A stretch of DNA of 36,727 bases, taken from IMG/VR virus record IMGVR_UViG_3300020172_002273, positions 1-36,727 of that record; one strand, 5' to 3'. Position 1 is the stretch's first letter, and every line of letters begins with the position of its first letter. This stretch comes from a virus. Positions 16,938 through 27,500 of this stretch are shown here, one piece after another. The notes under the pieces were generated by a model. The model saw only the letters and a program-made list of their open reading frames with translations. It was not told where the DNA came from and ran no database searches. Position numbers and translations under genes: made by a program.

Positions 16938-17312
16938 TTACTCTAAAGTTAAAAGATACAACAATTTGTTCAAAGAACCAAGTATCTCATCCCTTAAGTT
17001 TAATAGGTCCGTATCTTCGGTCTCATCTAAATCCATAGAAAACTCAATAAGAGCTTTGGTACAAACCTTAATCATATCAGTCGGGTTGATATCGGTCAAG
17101 TTTACCATTTCGATTGACTTTGTGTCATCTTCTAAAGTAAATCTACCATATTTACCCATTGATATCTCAACAAACTCATCTATAAGGTCATTTAAAGTAT
17201 CATAAGTCTTACCAAACGCCTCGTGTCTGGCGATTCCTTTTGTTTGCCAATGAAATATTCTTAATTGAATTTGTAAACCAACTAAAAAGTTTACTTTAGT
17301 ACTTAAATTCAT
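16938..17312 (-). CDS. Small helical phage protein, ferritin/Dps-like pattern (probably DUF5856-type)
   Basis: A 124-aa, probably all-helical protein. Residues 12-40 read GLQIQLRIFHWQTKGIARHE and AFGKTYDTL, a pattern recalling the first helix of Dps and other ferritin-like proteins (helical with HW and a following His). From memory it matches a small family (DUF5856) that occurs in T4-like phages; I cannot confirm this here. MGKYGRF near 52-58 is also part of that pattern. Ferroxidase ligands are not complete enough to claim iron binding. It overlaps the preceding 214-aa gene by 17 nt, so translation is coupled. A terminator follows 20 bp after its stop, which makes it the last gene of the structural transcript. 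Confidence 0.7.
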   Translation of the reverse strand: MNLSTKVNFLVGLQIQLRIFHWQTKGIARHEAFGKTYDTLNDLIDEFVEISMGKYGRFTLEDDTKSIEMVNLTDINPTDMIKVCTKALIEFSMDLDETEDTDLLNLRDEILGSLNKLLYLLTLE

Positions 17313-17940
17313 CTTCTTCTGTTTCTCCGTTGAATGTATCCTTTATCATATCGGTGGAATAATTGTCAATATCTTGTTTGGTTAAAACATATTCATTTTT
17401 ACCACTTTGTTCCATTTCAGATTGTTTTTGTGAGAAAAATTGTTGTGGGTTTAGATTGAACGGATATGAATCAAGTGAACGCATCTCTAATTTTTCTTGA
17501 GGTGTTTTTTCTTTCATCATATCGACCTTGTTACCTAACTCCTCAATTTTATTCATTACCGCGTCCATTTGTGATAATTTTTGTTCCAAGTCGGTTAACT
17601 TATCAAATACGGTATCCATTTTACTTACCACACCACTATTGTCTGATTTAGTATCATCTAAATCTTTTTTAATTGATTTTGTCATGTTTACTAAATCTGT
17701 AATATCGATTTCTTCCGTGTCTTCAGACGGTGGAGCACCCGCCGCTGGCTCCATAGGTGTAGCACCCGCTACCGGGTCGGCTGGCGGAACATTTGGGTCC
17801 GCGGGTGGTACGTTAGGGTCAACAGGTGCGGCGTCGACTGGTGGTGGAACATCTCCCTGTTCCAATAAAGTAGTTGTGTATTTATTAATCGCGTTATATC
17901 TCGCGAGTTCTTCCATAAGTGTTTTTTCTAATTTTTTCAT
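17296..17940 (-). CDS. Unrecognised protein with Pro/Ala-rich linker and coiled coil (214 aa)
   Basis: No family recognised. Residues 1-28 form a helix-like start. Residues about 30-75 are a low-complexity Pro/Ala/Asp linker made of repeated VPPADPN-type units. A long predicted coiled coil follows (about 80-145, with KMDTVFDKLTDLEQKLSQMD and similar heptads). The C-terminal part has SYPFNLNPQQFFSQK and an acidic end (NGETEEDEFKY). The layout of anchor, flexible linker and coiled coil suggests a scaffolding, chaperone or connector protein, but this is inference. The gene starts 2 bp after the 68-aa gene and overlaps the 124-aa gene by 17 nt, so the three small genes form one translational unit behind the giant hub gene. 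Confidence 0.7.
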   Translation of the reverse strand: MKKLEKTLMEELARYNAINKYTTTLLEQGDVPPPVDAAPVDPNVPPADPNVPPADPVAGATPMEPAAGAPPSEDTEEIDITDLVNMTKSIKKDLDDTKSDNSGVVSKMDTVFDKLTDLEQKLSQMDAVMNKIEELGNKVDMMKEKTPQEKLEMRSLDSYPFNLNPQQFFSQKQSEMEQSGKNEYVLTKQDIDNYSTDMIKDTFNGETEEDEFKY

Positions 17941-17942
17941 AG

Positions 17943-18149
17943 TTAGTCTTGTAAAAGTTGTCTACCGTCTTCGGTTATAAATTTTTTATTTATTCTTTCA
18001 ACTATACCATCTTTAGACCTGATTACGTAACATTCACCAGTTTGAAGGTCGCATTCTTCTCTTTCCATCCCGTCTCTCGAAACAGATTTTACTTGTTTTG
18101 GATTGTCCATATAGTTATCCAAAGTTTTATTTAATTTTTCGTTGTTCAT
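17943..18149 (-). CDS. Small unrecognised protein (68 aa)
   Basis: A 68-aa, highly charged protein with no family I recognise. The centre (REECDLQTGECYVIRSKDG, residues 31-49) has two cysteines eight apart in a probable beta hairpin; the ends look helical. It is the first of three tightly linked small genes and starts 45 bp after the 2003-aa hub gene. Two bases separate it from the 214-aa gene. The reading frame is supported by the tight spacing and by codon use like its neighbours. A TATTTATA motif lies 12 nt before the ATG, where no Shine-Dalgarno is seen. Confidence 0.65.
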   Translation of the reverse strand: MNNEKLNKTLDNYMDNPKQVKSVSRDGMEREECDLQTGECYVIRSKDGIVERINKKFITEDGRQLLQD

Positions 18150-18161
18150 GGTATTTTCTTA

Positions 18162-18169
18162 TATAAATA
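18162..18169 (-). promoter_or_regulatory. TATTTATA motif before the 68-aa gene
   Basis: On the minus strand AGATATTTATATAAG lies 12 nt before the ATG. It shares the GATATTTAT core with the sites ahead of the sheath and tube genes, and the distance would allow a short leader. Confidence 0.4.
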
Positions 18170-18194
18170 TCTAAAAAAGTGGAAAACTTATATT

Positions 18195-21100
18195 TTAATC
18201 CATTTTAAAGTAGACCACATCTCCATCGTACAATTTTAATTCTGACATTAGTTTTGATGACATACCCATACCTATTGTGGTTGAATTTGGTCCGACAGCG
18301 ATAGGTCCCTCAACAACTATTGACCCAACGGATTTATCTAGTTGATAACTTGGGTTTACGGTCAACGTCGTATTTGTTTTAGGGTTTTTAAATGTTGTTT
18401 TTGCGGTTTTGATAATGTCAATCGTTATACTCCTTGATAATTGGAAATACGTATTGAAAAATTTATAATTTGAATCTTTAACATCTGACCAAGCGATACC
18501 GTTTGCGATGTTAAATCCTTGTGCATCTTCTATTGGGTATTTTTCACCACCCATCTTATAGACAACAGTTCTCAACCATTCTTCATTACCATTTTTAACT
18601 TTTTGAATCAAACGAGTTTCATTGTATCCATTATATGGTACCCCGAATCTATTGATACCAACTTCTTGAATTACCGATTCGCCTTGCACTAATTTACCTT
18701 GTCTATCTGTCACATAAGGAACCCCTTGATAGATTACATTTTCTTGACTATCGGGACCCACATTTCGTTGTTTAATTTTTGCAATAGCTTTAGATTGAAT
18801 CTTATCAAATAAAACTCTGTAACTTGCAACAAAGGAATCTTTAGGGTCAGGTAGAGATGTGTATGGAATTCTTGTTCCTGAAAAATTCGTTGATATCGTG
18901 TTGGCCCTAATATTATGTGAAACCTCGGTAATCCAATATGAACCTCTAAACATAGGAATGTTTTTAAGATAGAAAAACATTGTAGGTTGTATCATAACAT
19001 TACCCATAGCGGTAACACCACATTTATATGATGCTTGTTTGTAATAATCGAATAAACTAACATCAACATTATGTACACCCGCACCCGATGCGGACCTTGA
19101 TAAATCCTCCAAAACTTGAAAGGATTCTGAGGAATTTTTAAGACTTGATTGGTCTAAAGTAACCCCTTTGAAAACCCCTTGATTTTGGTCACCAAAACTT
19201 ACTTCAAACGCAACAACTCTATTTGATTTGGATAAATCATTTTGTGAAAAACCTTCCAATGAGGTGATTAGTAGTGGGTTGTTTGTCTGACTACCAATAT
19301 AAAAACTGTCATCAACAAACTTGTACGCCTTACTGTTTGATAAGTCGGGTCTCTTAGATGTTTGACCAACTAGTTGTATGATAACTTTTGGTGTTGCTTC
19401 CTGATAATCAACTTCTAAAAATGTACCAAATAATGTGGATGCCACTTTTTTGGATGGTGTAATTTTATTTTTATTTGTTAAGTTATTACCATAAAAATTA
19501 ATGTATGCCGGTAGTGCTCTCATATCAAGACCAGTACCTTGTATTATCATTGATATGGCGTTATATAAAGGTACTGAGGAATTTTTCGAATCTAAAAGAG
19601 GTGTAAACTTATCTATATTAAGATAAAATTTATCACCAATATCTCTGTTTGCTTTATCTAAAAATAAAAACTCTTCCAATAACAATCTCTGACCAATAGA
19701 ATTACCGGCAGTCCATTTATCATTAAATGATTTCATGGTGTTATATAGTTCCAATTTTGTTTGTGTCGAATTGTAACCTCTAAACATATCAATACTAGCG
19801 GCAGGATTTGAGGTTGCACTACTTTGTAGTTTTGGAAACTCTTTTATAACTAAAGTCAAGAACAGACTAAGTCTAGCTTCAGCACCATTTGCCACCAAAG
19901 TACCGGAGTCATTTTTTAAAAGTATTGAATTTTTTAAATACGTCCTAAAGGCTTCTTTAGTGTTAACCCCCCCTGATTTTCTATATCCACCATATATTTG
20001 AGCCATGGGTCTGTGACTCTTAATATTATCTTCGGTCAATTTGATGTCCATAGTGCTGAAGAAATTAACGTAGTAGTTATCAATATCTTCACCTATGTAA
20101 AGTTTAATATAGTTCAGATTTGTTGTTGTTAAATCTGCCGAACTAAATGTGTCAGGACTGTAGGTTGAAAGTTCATTTATTTTTGCAAAACCATAATACG
20201 AGTATGGGTCAATTTCTTTAGGGTTAGCCAGTGTAAATTTAATTAAGTTTGAGGAGCTAAGTATGTCTGTTGTAATTGATTCGGTATTATTTTTTTGTCT
20301 TTCTTTTAATGTCGTACCTATCAATGTATCAATATCATTACCATCTGTGTCCTTTTTCTCAACAACAGAAATCTTTTTTAATAAATCCTGAAATTTAGGA
20401 TAACTAACATTTCTAAAAATAATATACGGTATTTCTTCGTTGATTTTTTCACTGGCAAAATCTAAAAAGAAACTTTCAAAATATTCTAATATTTGTGGAC
20501 TAAATGTACCAATTAAATCTAACGCTTTTTTATTGTTAGAAGATAGGGTAAATGTGTTACCTGTGCTTCTAAAATATTCATATGGGGTTGGAAATGTTTG
20601 ACCACTAAAACTTGTTGATAGGGTATCATTCAAATACCAAATAGTTTTAAAACTAAGTTCTTCCGCCAACGTAAAAGTATTGTTGTTGGCAATATTACCA
20701 TATTCATGACCACCCATTGAAGGTAATAATGTGTAGTTCTTATCGGATGTGATGTATTTGGAATTATCCATTACAACGTCCCAATAATTCATTCCACTTT
20801 TTTCTCTAACTCTGTGTAGAAGTTTTCCTGAAGAGCTAGTAGTTGAATAGGATATATTTCCTAAAGAAGAATTATAAGTTGTGTAATCATTCACTACTTG
20901 ACTGTATATACCTTGGTAGAAAGGTTTAATTCCGACATTTGTATTCCCCGAATACGTCACACCTGACGTTGAGCCGGTCGTTGTTGATACTCTCGGTGTA
21001 ATATCAAAAGTTATAAATTCATCATATTCCGCATATATTGTGGCATTCGTTAAACCTGTCAATGGTGTTAAAGAAATTGTGAATCCTGTTGAACTTGTTA

Positions 21101-24100
21101 TGTTTGTAATAATCGTGTTTGGTGATGTTTGACCAGTGCCCGATAATACACTTACCGTCATTCCTGTTTGTAAACCTATAGTGCTTGGTACGGTTACCGT
21201 GGTACCTGTACTATTTGCATTCGTTGATGTGTAGGTTATTAAGGTGCCGTTATTGTCAAAAAGTGTTTTTCCTGTTAGAGGATTTGAAACATAACTTGGG
21301 TTTATACACCCATTAAGAATATCATACCCATCTATTAAATGTGTCTTATACCTGTGATATATTGAACCCCATTTTAATAATAAGTGATAAGGAATAAAGT
21401 GAGTAGATGAAACTTCCCTAAACAAAGATGATGTTAATATCGATTTACCGTCAAATGTTATTTGGTCGTCTAAATCAACAAACGGTAAGGAGTTTAACAA
21501 CAAATATGCAGAACCGGCATATCTTCCTTTTAATGTTGATTTGTTAAAATCAGAATATAATTGATTGTGAAAATATGGTGTATTTAAAATTGAGGTTGTG
21601 TTTCCCGATATTTTAATTGTGTTTGTAAAAAAATCCGTATTACTAGCGGTTGACTTAACCCACGATTTGGAATTTATGGGTGAACAAACAAACCCTTGAG
21701 AACTGTTTATTTTGAGAATACCTTCAAACTTAAAATTTTCTTTTCCAAAACTTTGTTTTCCTAAATAATTAAGATATGTCGATGAGTTAAAAGGATATAT
21801 GTCCGTTCTATATTCTTCGGCTTGATAATCTACTAATATATCATTTAATTCGTCTTCTTTTAAATCACCGGTTGGGTTTGTTGCCCCTTCATCGTATTTT
21901 TCAAATTTAAATGGTTCTTCTAAAATATTTGAAATATAATCTGTTGAAGGTAGTGAATCTCTAAAATAATTGAATTTTTCAAATGGTGAAAGACCGGGAA
22001 TATATCCCGAATATTGAAATTCTACCTTAGGTGTACCATTTGCATTTTTCTCTATAACACCATCTGTTTTTTTTATTGGTGAAGATTGTATGTTTATTAA
22101 ACTACTTACACTTGTTATTTTTTTAGCTAACTCAATTAAATCAGAGTCTTCTGAAATTAATTCTTGAATATTTTTAAATTCTTCTTTAGCTAATTTTTCA
22201 ATCATGGTGTTGTTAAAAGAATCAAACAGTGTCATGTATTTGATTCTTTCATAAAATTCGTACACAAATGATGCGTAACTTTTATCAATAAAAGGTATGT
22301 TTTCATTTATAACATCAATACCCGATAAATCTTCAATCTTTTGATTTTCGGTATTTGAATCGAATACGTAGTTTACGTTATTTCTTGTTGGTTCGTTATG
22401 GACATTGGTTTCAATTCTATTGGTTACGATTTTTATAAATTCTTCAATAAAATCAACTTCGGGCCATAATGTTTTATCATATGATTTTAACTTGTGCACC
22501 AACTCTTCGTCACCCGGATATGCAACAACATTTTGTTTTCCCCCGACTTGTGGTTTTTTAACTTCAGGCCAAGGGTAGATATTTTCACCTTTTGATTCTT
22601 TAGATAAATTTGTAAGGACTTTTTTTCTATTATTTGCTGCCTCGAATGCTTTATTGTGAACATCTTTCATTAATCTTATAAAGACTTCAGCGTTTGCCAA
22701 CAAAACAGCGAACATATTTCTCACTGTTGGTTCAAATCCAAAACCGAATTCTTTACTCTTAATAACCTTATTCATTTCGGTTTCGACATCATCCTCTACT
22801 TTTTTTCTTTGTTCTTCAAACGATTTTCTAATCTGAAATATGTCCTCAAAAATACCATCTATGTGAACAACGACTTTTTTATCGTTTAATACTTTATAAT
22901 AAGAATCGATATTTTTAATATTTCTGATTGAAACTCTTTTAAAATTACCCGTAGTTTCATTTAATAAATCTTGCGTCAATAATTTAGATTTATTCATTGC
23001 ACTGTTGAAACTCACTAAAAAGAGTTCAAGAGCACCAGGTTCTCTTCCAAGTATTTTTTTTGTTTCTGTTTTGTTTTTAGAACTCAAATAAAACCACAAT
23101 TCACTAATCTCTTCATTGTTTGTTGCGGTTTTATTAAACGAAGCATATTCTTGGGATAAGTTCGTTTTTCCCCAAGCTTTAATAGAGTTTTCAAAGTCGT
23201 TAATTATACCGTCTATTTCTTTTATACCAGAAAAGACCTCCATACTTACTTTACTGAAAACTTGTTGTTCTAAAATCTTGTCGAGCGATTCTGCAATATA
23301 TCCAATTTCTTTAAGTGTTCTAACCGGAAATCCCTTAGGTATTAATCCTTTTTGTTCGTATTGTCTATAGACCGATTTTAAAATCGCATAACCTCTTGAT
23401 GATTGAGAGACCCTTTTTTCATAAAGACCAGTTTTTTCATTAAATGTTGCGTTTTTGGTTTCCTCCGTCAAAAACATATATGGGCAGTTGATAATCGCGG
23501 ACAATGGTATGTCGTTTAACCATGCAAATGTTGAACCAACAAATGTTGTTGCTATTTCAAAATTACCGTTTGATTCATTGAACTTTGAAGAAAATTTGGT
23601 CATATGCAGTCTGTATCTGATTGCTTTACCATAATAACCTTTAACGGTTAAATAAAATATTGGCCACGGTAAATGGAAGAAAGCCCTATAAGGTGAATTC
23701 TCGGAAGACTCAAAAAGTGTTTTACCTCTAACGTCAATAAAGTTAATTGATACTTGAGGCACGAAGTTTGCACCCTTAACCGCAATTTCTACCGAGTCAA
23801 TACCAAAAGATTGACCGGTTGGGTCTTTGAATTGGTCTTGTCCAAAAGTAACATCATATCCATCTTTATATGTTGATTCTTGACCTTGAATTGGTTTTGG
23901 GACAAACGCGTCTGTCCAAGTGGTGTCAAAATTTCCATCTCCACTTGCGTTCTTTAAAAAATTCAGATTTCCTTTTGCAATCTGAGTTAGTGTGTTTCCT
24001 ACGTTGTTGTCGGCGATAAGCGTTGTTCTCGGAATTAAATCAGCTTCCAAGTTCACATACATTACTAAGTTTTCCTGTTTGAGACCTCTTGGTTGTACTT

Positions 24101-24206
24101 CACCGTTTGAATCTACAACACTGTTTGGGTCAACATAAATAAGATTGTTTTGGTCAACTTTTACAAGTATGTTTTCATTGTTTGGGTAATCCTTATTGTT
24201 CGCCAT
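18195..24206 (-). CDS. Giant baseplate hub-like protein (2003 aa)
   Basis: A 2003-aa structural protein. Near residues 135-235 a tail-tube-like beta region reads VSINFIDVRGKTLFE, PYRAFFHLPWPIFYLTVKGY and FSSKFNESNGNFEIATTFVG. Around 1715-1780 the block CGVTAMGNVMIQPTMFFYLK then FRGSYWITEVSHNI and STNFSGTRIPY has the pattern of gp27/VgrG/gpD-type hub proteins. Between these lie long helical and variable regions, including a Thr/Ser/Gly-rich insert near 990-1095 (TVTVPSTIGLQTGMTVSVLS), which looks like a separately acquired beta domain. The C-terminus (about 1850-2003) resembles a small beta domain. The gene overlaps the gp53-like gene by 14 nt. T4 gp27 is only about 390 aa, so this is a much enlarged or fused hub; that reading is inference from the patterns named. 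Confidence 0.78.
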   Translation of the reverse strand: MANNKDYPNNENILVKVDQNNLIYVDPNSVVDSNGEVQPRGLKQENLVMYVNLEADLIPRTTLIADNNVGNTLTQIAKGNLNFLKNASGDGNFDTTWTDAFVPKPIQGQESTYKDGYDVTFGQDQFKDPTGQSFGIDSVEIAVKGANFVPQVSINFIDVRGKTLFESSENSPYRAFFHLPWPIFYLTVKGYYGKAIRYRLHMTKFSSKFNESNGNFEIATTFVGSTFAWLNDIPLSAIINCPYMFLTEETKNATFNEKTGLYEKRVSQSSRGYAILKSVYRQYEQKGLIPKGFPVRTLKEIGYIAESLDKILEQQVFSKVSMEVFSGIKEIDGIINDFENSIKAWGKTNLSQEYASFNKTATNNEEISELWFYLSSKNKTETKKILGREPGALELFLVSFNSAMNKSKLLTQDLLNETTGNFKRVSIRNIKNIDSYYKVLNDKKVVVHIDGIFEDIFQIRKSFEEQRKKVEDDVETEMNKVIKSKEFGFGFEPTVRNMFAVLLANAEVFIRLMKDVHNKAFEAANNRKKVLTNLSKESKGENIYPWPEVKKPQVGGKQNVVAYPGDEELVHKLKSYDKTLWPEVDFIEEFIKIVTNRIETNVHNEPTRNNVNYVFDSNTENQKIEDLSGIDVINENIPFIDKSYASFVYEFYERIKYMTLFDSFNNTMIEKLAKEEFKNIQELISEDSDLIELAKKITSVSSLINIQSSPIKKTDGVIEKNANGTPKVEFQYSGYIPGLSPFEKFNYFRDSLPSTDYISNILEEPFKFEKYDEGATNPTGDLKEDELNDILVDYQAEEYRTDIYPFNSSTYLNYLGKQSFGKENFKFEGILKINSSQGFVCSPINSKSWVKSTASNTDFFTNTIKISGNTTSILNTPYFHNQLYSDFNKSTLKGRYAGSAYLLLNSLPFVDLDDQITFDGKSILTSSLFREVSSTHFIPYHLLLKWGSIYHRYKTHLIDGYDILNGCINPSYVSNPLTGKTLFDNNGTLITYTSTNANSTGTTVTVPSTIGLQTGMTVSVLSGTGQTSPNTIITNITSSTGFTISLTPLTGLTNATIYAEYDEFITFDITPRVSTTTGSTSGVTYSGNTNVGIKPFYQGIYSQVVNDYTTYNSSLGNISYSTTSSSGKLLHRVREKSGMNYWDVVMDNSKYITSDKNYTLLPSMGGHEYGNIANNNTFTLAEELSFKTIWYLNDTLSTSFSGQTFPTPYEYFRSTGNTFTLSSNNKKALDLIGTFSPQILEYFESFFLDFASEKINEEIPYIIFRNVSYPKFQDLLKKISVVEKKDTDGNDIDTLIGTTLKERQKNNTESITTDILSSSNLIKFTLANPKEIDPYSYYGFAKINELSTYSPDTFSSADLTTTNLNYIKLYIGEDIDNYYVNFFSTMDIKLTEDNIKSHRPMAQIYGGYRKSGGVNTKEAFRTYLKNSILLKNDSGTLVANGAEARLSLFLTLVIKEFPKLQSSATSNPAASIDMFRGYNSTQTKLELYNTMKSFNDKWTAGNSIGQRLLLEEFLFLDKANRDIGDKFYLNIDKFTPLLDSKNSSVPLYNAISMIIQGTGLDMRALPAYINFYGNNLTNKNKITPSKKVASTLFGTFLEVDYQEATPKVIIQLVGQTSKRPDLSNSKAYKFVDDSFYIGSQTNNPLLITSLEGFSQNDLSKSNRVVAFEVSFGDQNQGVFKGVTLDQSSLKNSSESFQVLEDLSRSASGAGVHNVDVSLFDYYKQASYKCGVTAMGNVMIQPTMFFYLKNIPMFRGSYWITEVSHNIRANTISTNFSGTRIPYTSLPDPKDSFVASYRVLFDKIQSKAIAKIKQRNVGPDSQENVIYQGVPYVTDRQGKLVQGESVIQEVGINRFGVPYNGYNETRLIQKVKNGNEEWLRTVVYKMGGEKYPIEDAQGFNIANGIAWSDVKDSNYKFFNTYFQLSRSITIDIIKTAKTTFKNPKTNTTLTVNPSYQLDKSVGSIVVEGPIAVGPNSTTIGMGMSSKLMSELKLYDGDVVYFKMD

Positions 24207-24519
24207 AATATAGATTATACAATTCTACATTTCTTTTATAATCTTGTAAAGACGTTGTTAAAGGAAATGGTATTCGAATAACAAAATTATCGGGTATTTC
24301 AAACTCAAGACTACCAGCGGTTGGGTTTGCTTGTAAAATCATCCATCCAAATACGGGAGACCCGTAATAATCCTGTGATATTTTGTCTAGTCTGTCTTTA
24401 CCTTTTTTAAAAAACATGTATCTATCCGTTGTTTTAATTGGTATTTCAATACCCGGCACAATCCTAAACTTACCATCTTCCACAAAAAATTGGTATCTAT
24501 CAAAATATTGTCTACTCAT
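24193..24519 (-). CDS. 53: Baseplate wedge protein with LysM-like domain, T4 gp53-like
   Basis: A 108-aa protein matching the conserved core of the gp53 family (T4 gp53 is 196 aa). The N-terminus RYQFFVEDGKFRIVPGIEIP leads into a LysM-like unit: FFKKGKDRLDKISQDYYGSP at 32-51, then VFGWMILQANP and IPDNFVIRIPFP (residues 75-86), the last like the closing strand of a LysM fold. In T4 this protein clamps the wedges to the hub. It overlaps the 1610-aa gene by 4 nt (ATGA) and the 2003-aa gene by 14 nt, so all three are coupled in translation. It is shorter than T4 gp53 but appears complete. Confidence 0.85.
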   Translation of the reverse strand: MSRQYFDRYQFFVEDGKFRIVPGIEIPIKTTDRYMFFKKGKDRLDKISQDYYGSPVFGWMILQANPTAGSLEFEIPDNFVIRIPFPLTTSLQDYKRNVELYNLYYGEQ

Positions 24520-27500
24520 TTAATTTTGTTTTTATAATAATTAAGTTTATCATCAACATCATTAGTTTCTGAGAATATTTTTTTTGCTTCATCAATAATT
24601 GTTTGATTTGTTTCCTCCGCAGTTGATGCAATACCAAATTTGATGTCTTTACCGGTTCTCCTCTTTTTAAATTTTGTTAATTTGAACTTTTTTTCTTCGG
24701 GTTTATTAACAAATTTTTCTAAACGATTTTTTAATTTATTTTTAAGTTGGTTTGAATATAACGACGGGTCTTTCAATTCGTTTATTATAGAATCAATATC
24801 TTTACTATCTGACAGTAACTGCGACATTAAGAAATTAAAATCTGACGATTGGACGGTTGGGTTTAAAAAAGTTATATTTGTTGTTAAATCTTCAAAAAGT
24901 TTTGTGGTGTTTTTATCGATGTAATCAATACAGGTTTCATATTCATCGTATAACATATCAGTAGTAAATCCACTCATAGTGATTGCCTGTACTTTTCCAT
25001 CGGTAACAGTTGCGTCTTTACCATTCTTTATAACGAAATTAACTTTATCTAAATTATTGATTAATTGATTTCTTGCAACATCTAATTCTGAAAATAACGT
25101 TTCAGTCAATTCGTTTATTTTTTCTTCAATTTTTTTAATCAAAAATTTTTTAATTAATTCATTTGTTTGTGTTGCCAATGCTCCCGATAATTCTTTGTCA
25201 AAACCAAACATGTTTACTAAGTAAGTATTCGATGAATCGTTAATAAAAGTAACTAACCCTGTTTTTAATCCGGCAGCATAAATACTAAGTTCTTTTGTCT
25301 TTTTGTGTAATCCGTATAATGTTAAAGTTTTACCGGGTGATGGTGACATAGATGTGTAAACATCATATTGATTAATTGGTCTATAATCACCTTTTAATAC
25401 CATGGTCGTAATGTCTCTACCAAACTTTTTATAGATATTATTATATGTAGATGTAAACTTCGTAAAATAGTTTTCTGTGGAGGTAAAAACAGATTCGACC
25501 AGTGTGGTGTAGTTCATGTTAGTTTGTTCCTTTACTCCCATGAATTGTCCGTCTTTTACATTATTTGTATTTTCGGTTTGTCCGTTTGAATTTATTTTAT
25601 TAGAATATGTTTGATTTAATTTATCTAAAAACTCACGAGTAAATTCTTCCGCCTTTTGTCCCCCAATCGTTTCATTAGTTGATATTGACCTTTCATCGTA
25701 CATTTCGGTATTAGCAAAGAAGTTTGAAGATAACGCGTTTTGTAATCTTTCTACGGGTTTTGAAAGTCCTTGACCCCCAATAAAGTTAATACTTAGTGTA
25801 ACAGTTGCAATCATGGGTTGAACACCAATACCTTCGGGATTTAAATCCCAAAGTATTTGTCCACCGTCATCATATGAAATATTAACATCTCTTATTACGA
25901 TTTTTGAATGGTAGAAATCACCAATTCTAATTACACAAATAGGTGGTGGTCCAAATGAAGTGTTTCGGGCTCTAACGTCTGAATCTTCAGAAATACCTTT
26001 TATTGGTATTGTATCACCAGGTCTAATACACTGAAGTAGGAAAGTTAATCTACTGTTTAACCCTTCAGGTGTTGTAGAGTGAAAAGCTGGATGAAAATAT
26101 TTTAATTTTTCTTTTAATGATGAAAAAACTATAGGGTCGGTGTCTTCTAATTTTTTAAAGTAAAAACATTCAGAAAGAGTTTTAGCAATAATCCTTTTTA
26201 ATGGGTCAATCGCGGGTCTTCTTGATGGTGGTGTAATCGTAGTTTCACCATTTTCTTCAATTCTTGTAACAGGTGTTGGTGTGGGTGTTGGTGGTTTAGG
26301 TTTTTCTGAATTATCATTATAGGACATCTCAACAATAGTTTGCCTACAGAAAAACGCAATCGGTGAGTACACTTTTAAGTCGGGAACTTTAATAAAGTCC
26401 TTATCAATACATTGTTTATCGGGTTGTTCCCCGGTGAATTTTTCACCATAATTAACGGATTCAATTATTATCTTCCCGTCATAATCATAACCAAAAGATT
26501 TAAAATCGTATTCTTTGATTATAACAATTGGTTGTCCGTTTTGAAATATAACTTTATCATTATCTCCGTTATTTTTGTTTTGAATTTCAAATTTTTCGGG
26601 CCATTTCATAGGCGGTTTAGTTGCGGGTGTTGAAGCGAGTCTTTTAAAAACATCTTGTAAAACAGAATGACTTCTTCTCAATGCTAATCTTTCGTTGTAA
26701 TCAGCTGTTGCTACTGACGAACAAGAAGATGAAATACGTATTTTAATATCTTGAGCAGTCTTACCTGATAGTGAATTTTTTATTTCACTTAATTTTGACG
26801 TATATTCATTAAACGCCGTGTCCGCTTCATCAAAGTAATCTCCGATTTTTGTTTTTTGTTCTAAAATATCTTGTGTGGTAATTATTTTTGATTCATCACC
26901 AAAAATGTACGACTTTTCTTTTTTTACTTGTGTATCGGTTTGTGTTAAACCCGTTAATGTATTTAGTGCGGTTTCTAATTTAGTTTCATAATCACCTTTT
27001 CTTAATTTGAATGTATTGTATAAATCACTGTAATCATTAACAGTATCAACATCTAAACTTGGTCCTGGTTTATCATTTTCATATTTTAAATTTATCAAAA
27101 ATGGACCTTTTTTCTGTGAACCAGAACCATTACCTTGTGTGGTCGTGTTTGTTGGTTCGGATTCGACAGGGAACTCTGTAGTGACCTTATATTGTTTTAT
27201 TGTTTCAGGACTTTTCCCATTGTTTAAGAACGCTTGAATTAATTTAATATCATTCGTGTCTAATTGAGCGAACCTTCTTATAAGTTCATAAAAATCTAAG
27301 TCTTCACATCCAGCAAAAAACGCATTAATATAGTTTTCAGATTCTTCATTTGACATTCCTTTAAAATATTCTCTAACCAATAAATTCAAAATACTTGGGT
27401 GGTCAACAACAACCTTGAATGATAATTGACCACTTCTAGATGTGTCTTGGTATGTGTATATTGGTTCAGGTCTACCTAAGAAAGTGTTTTCTTGCCATCT

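Noticed and set aside
26290-26310. Pro/Thr linker in the 1610-aa protein and Pro/Thr tail of the LamG protein as evidence of common origin
   Set aside because: PTPTP runs arise easily as flexible linkers; the similarity is compositional only.
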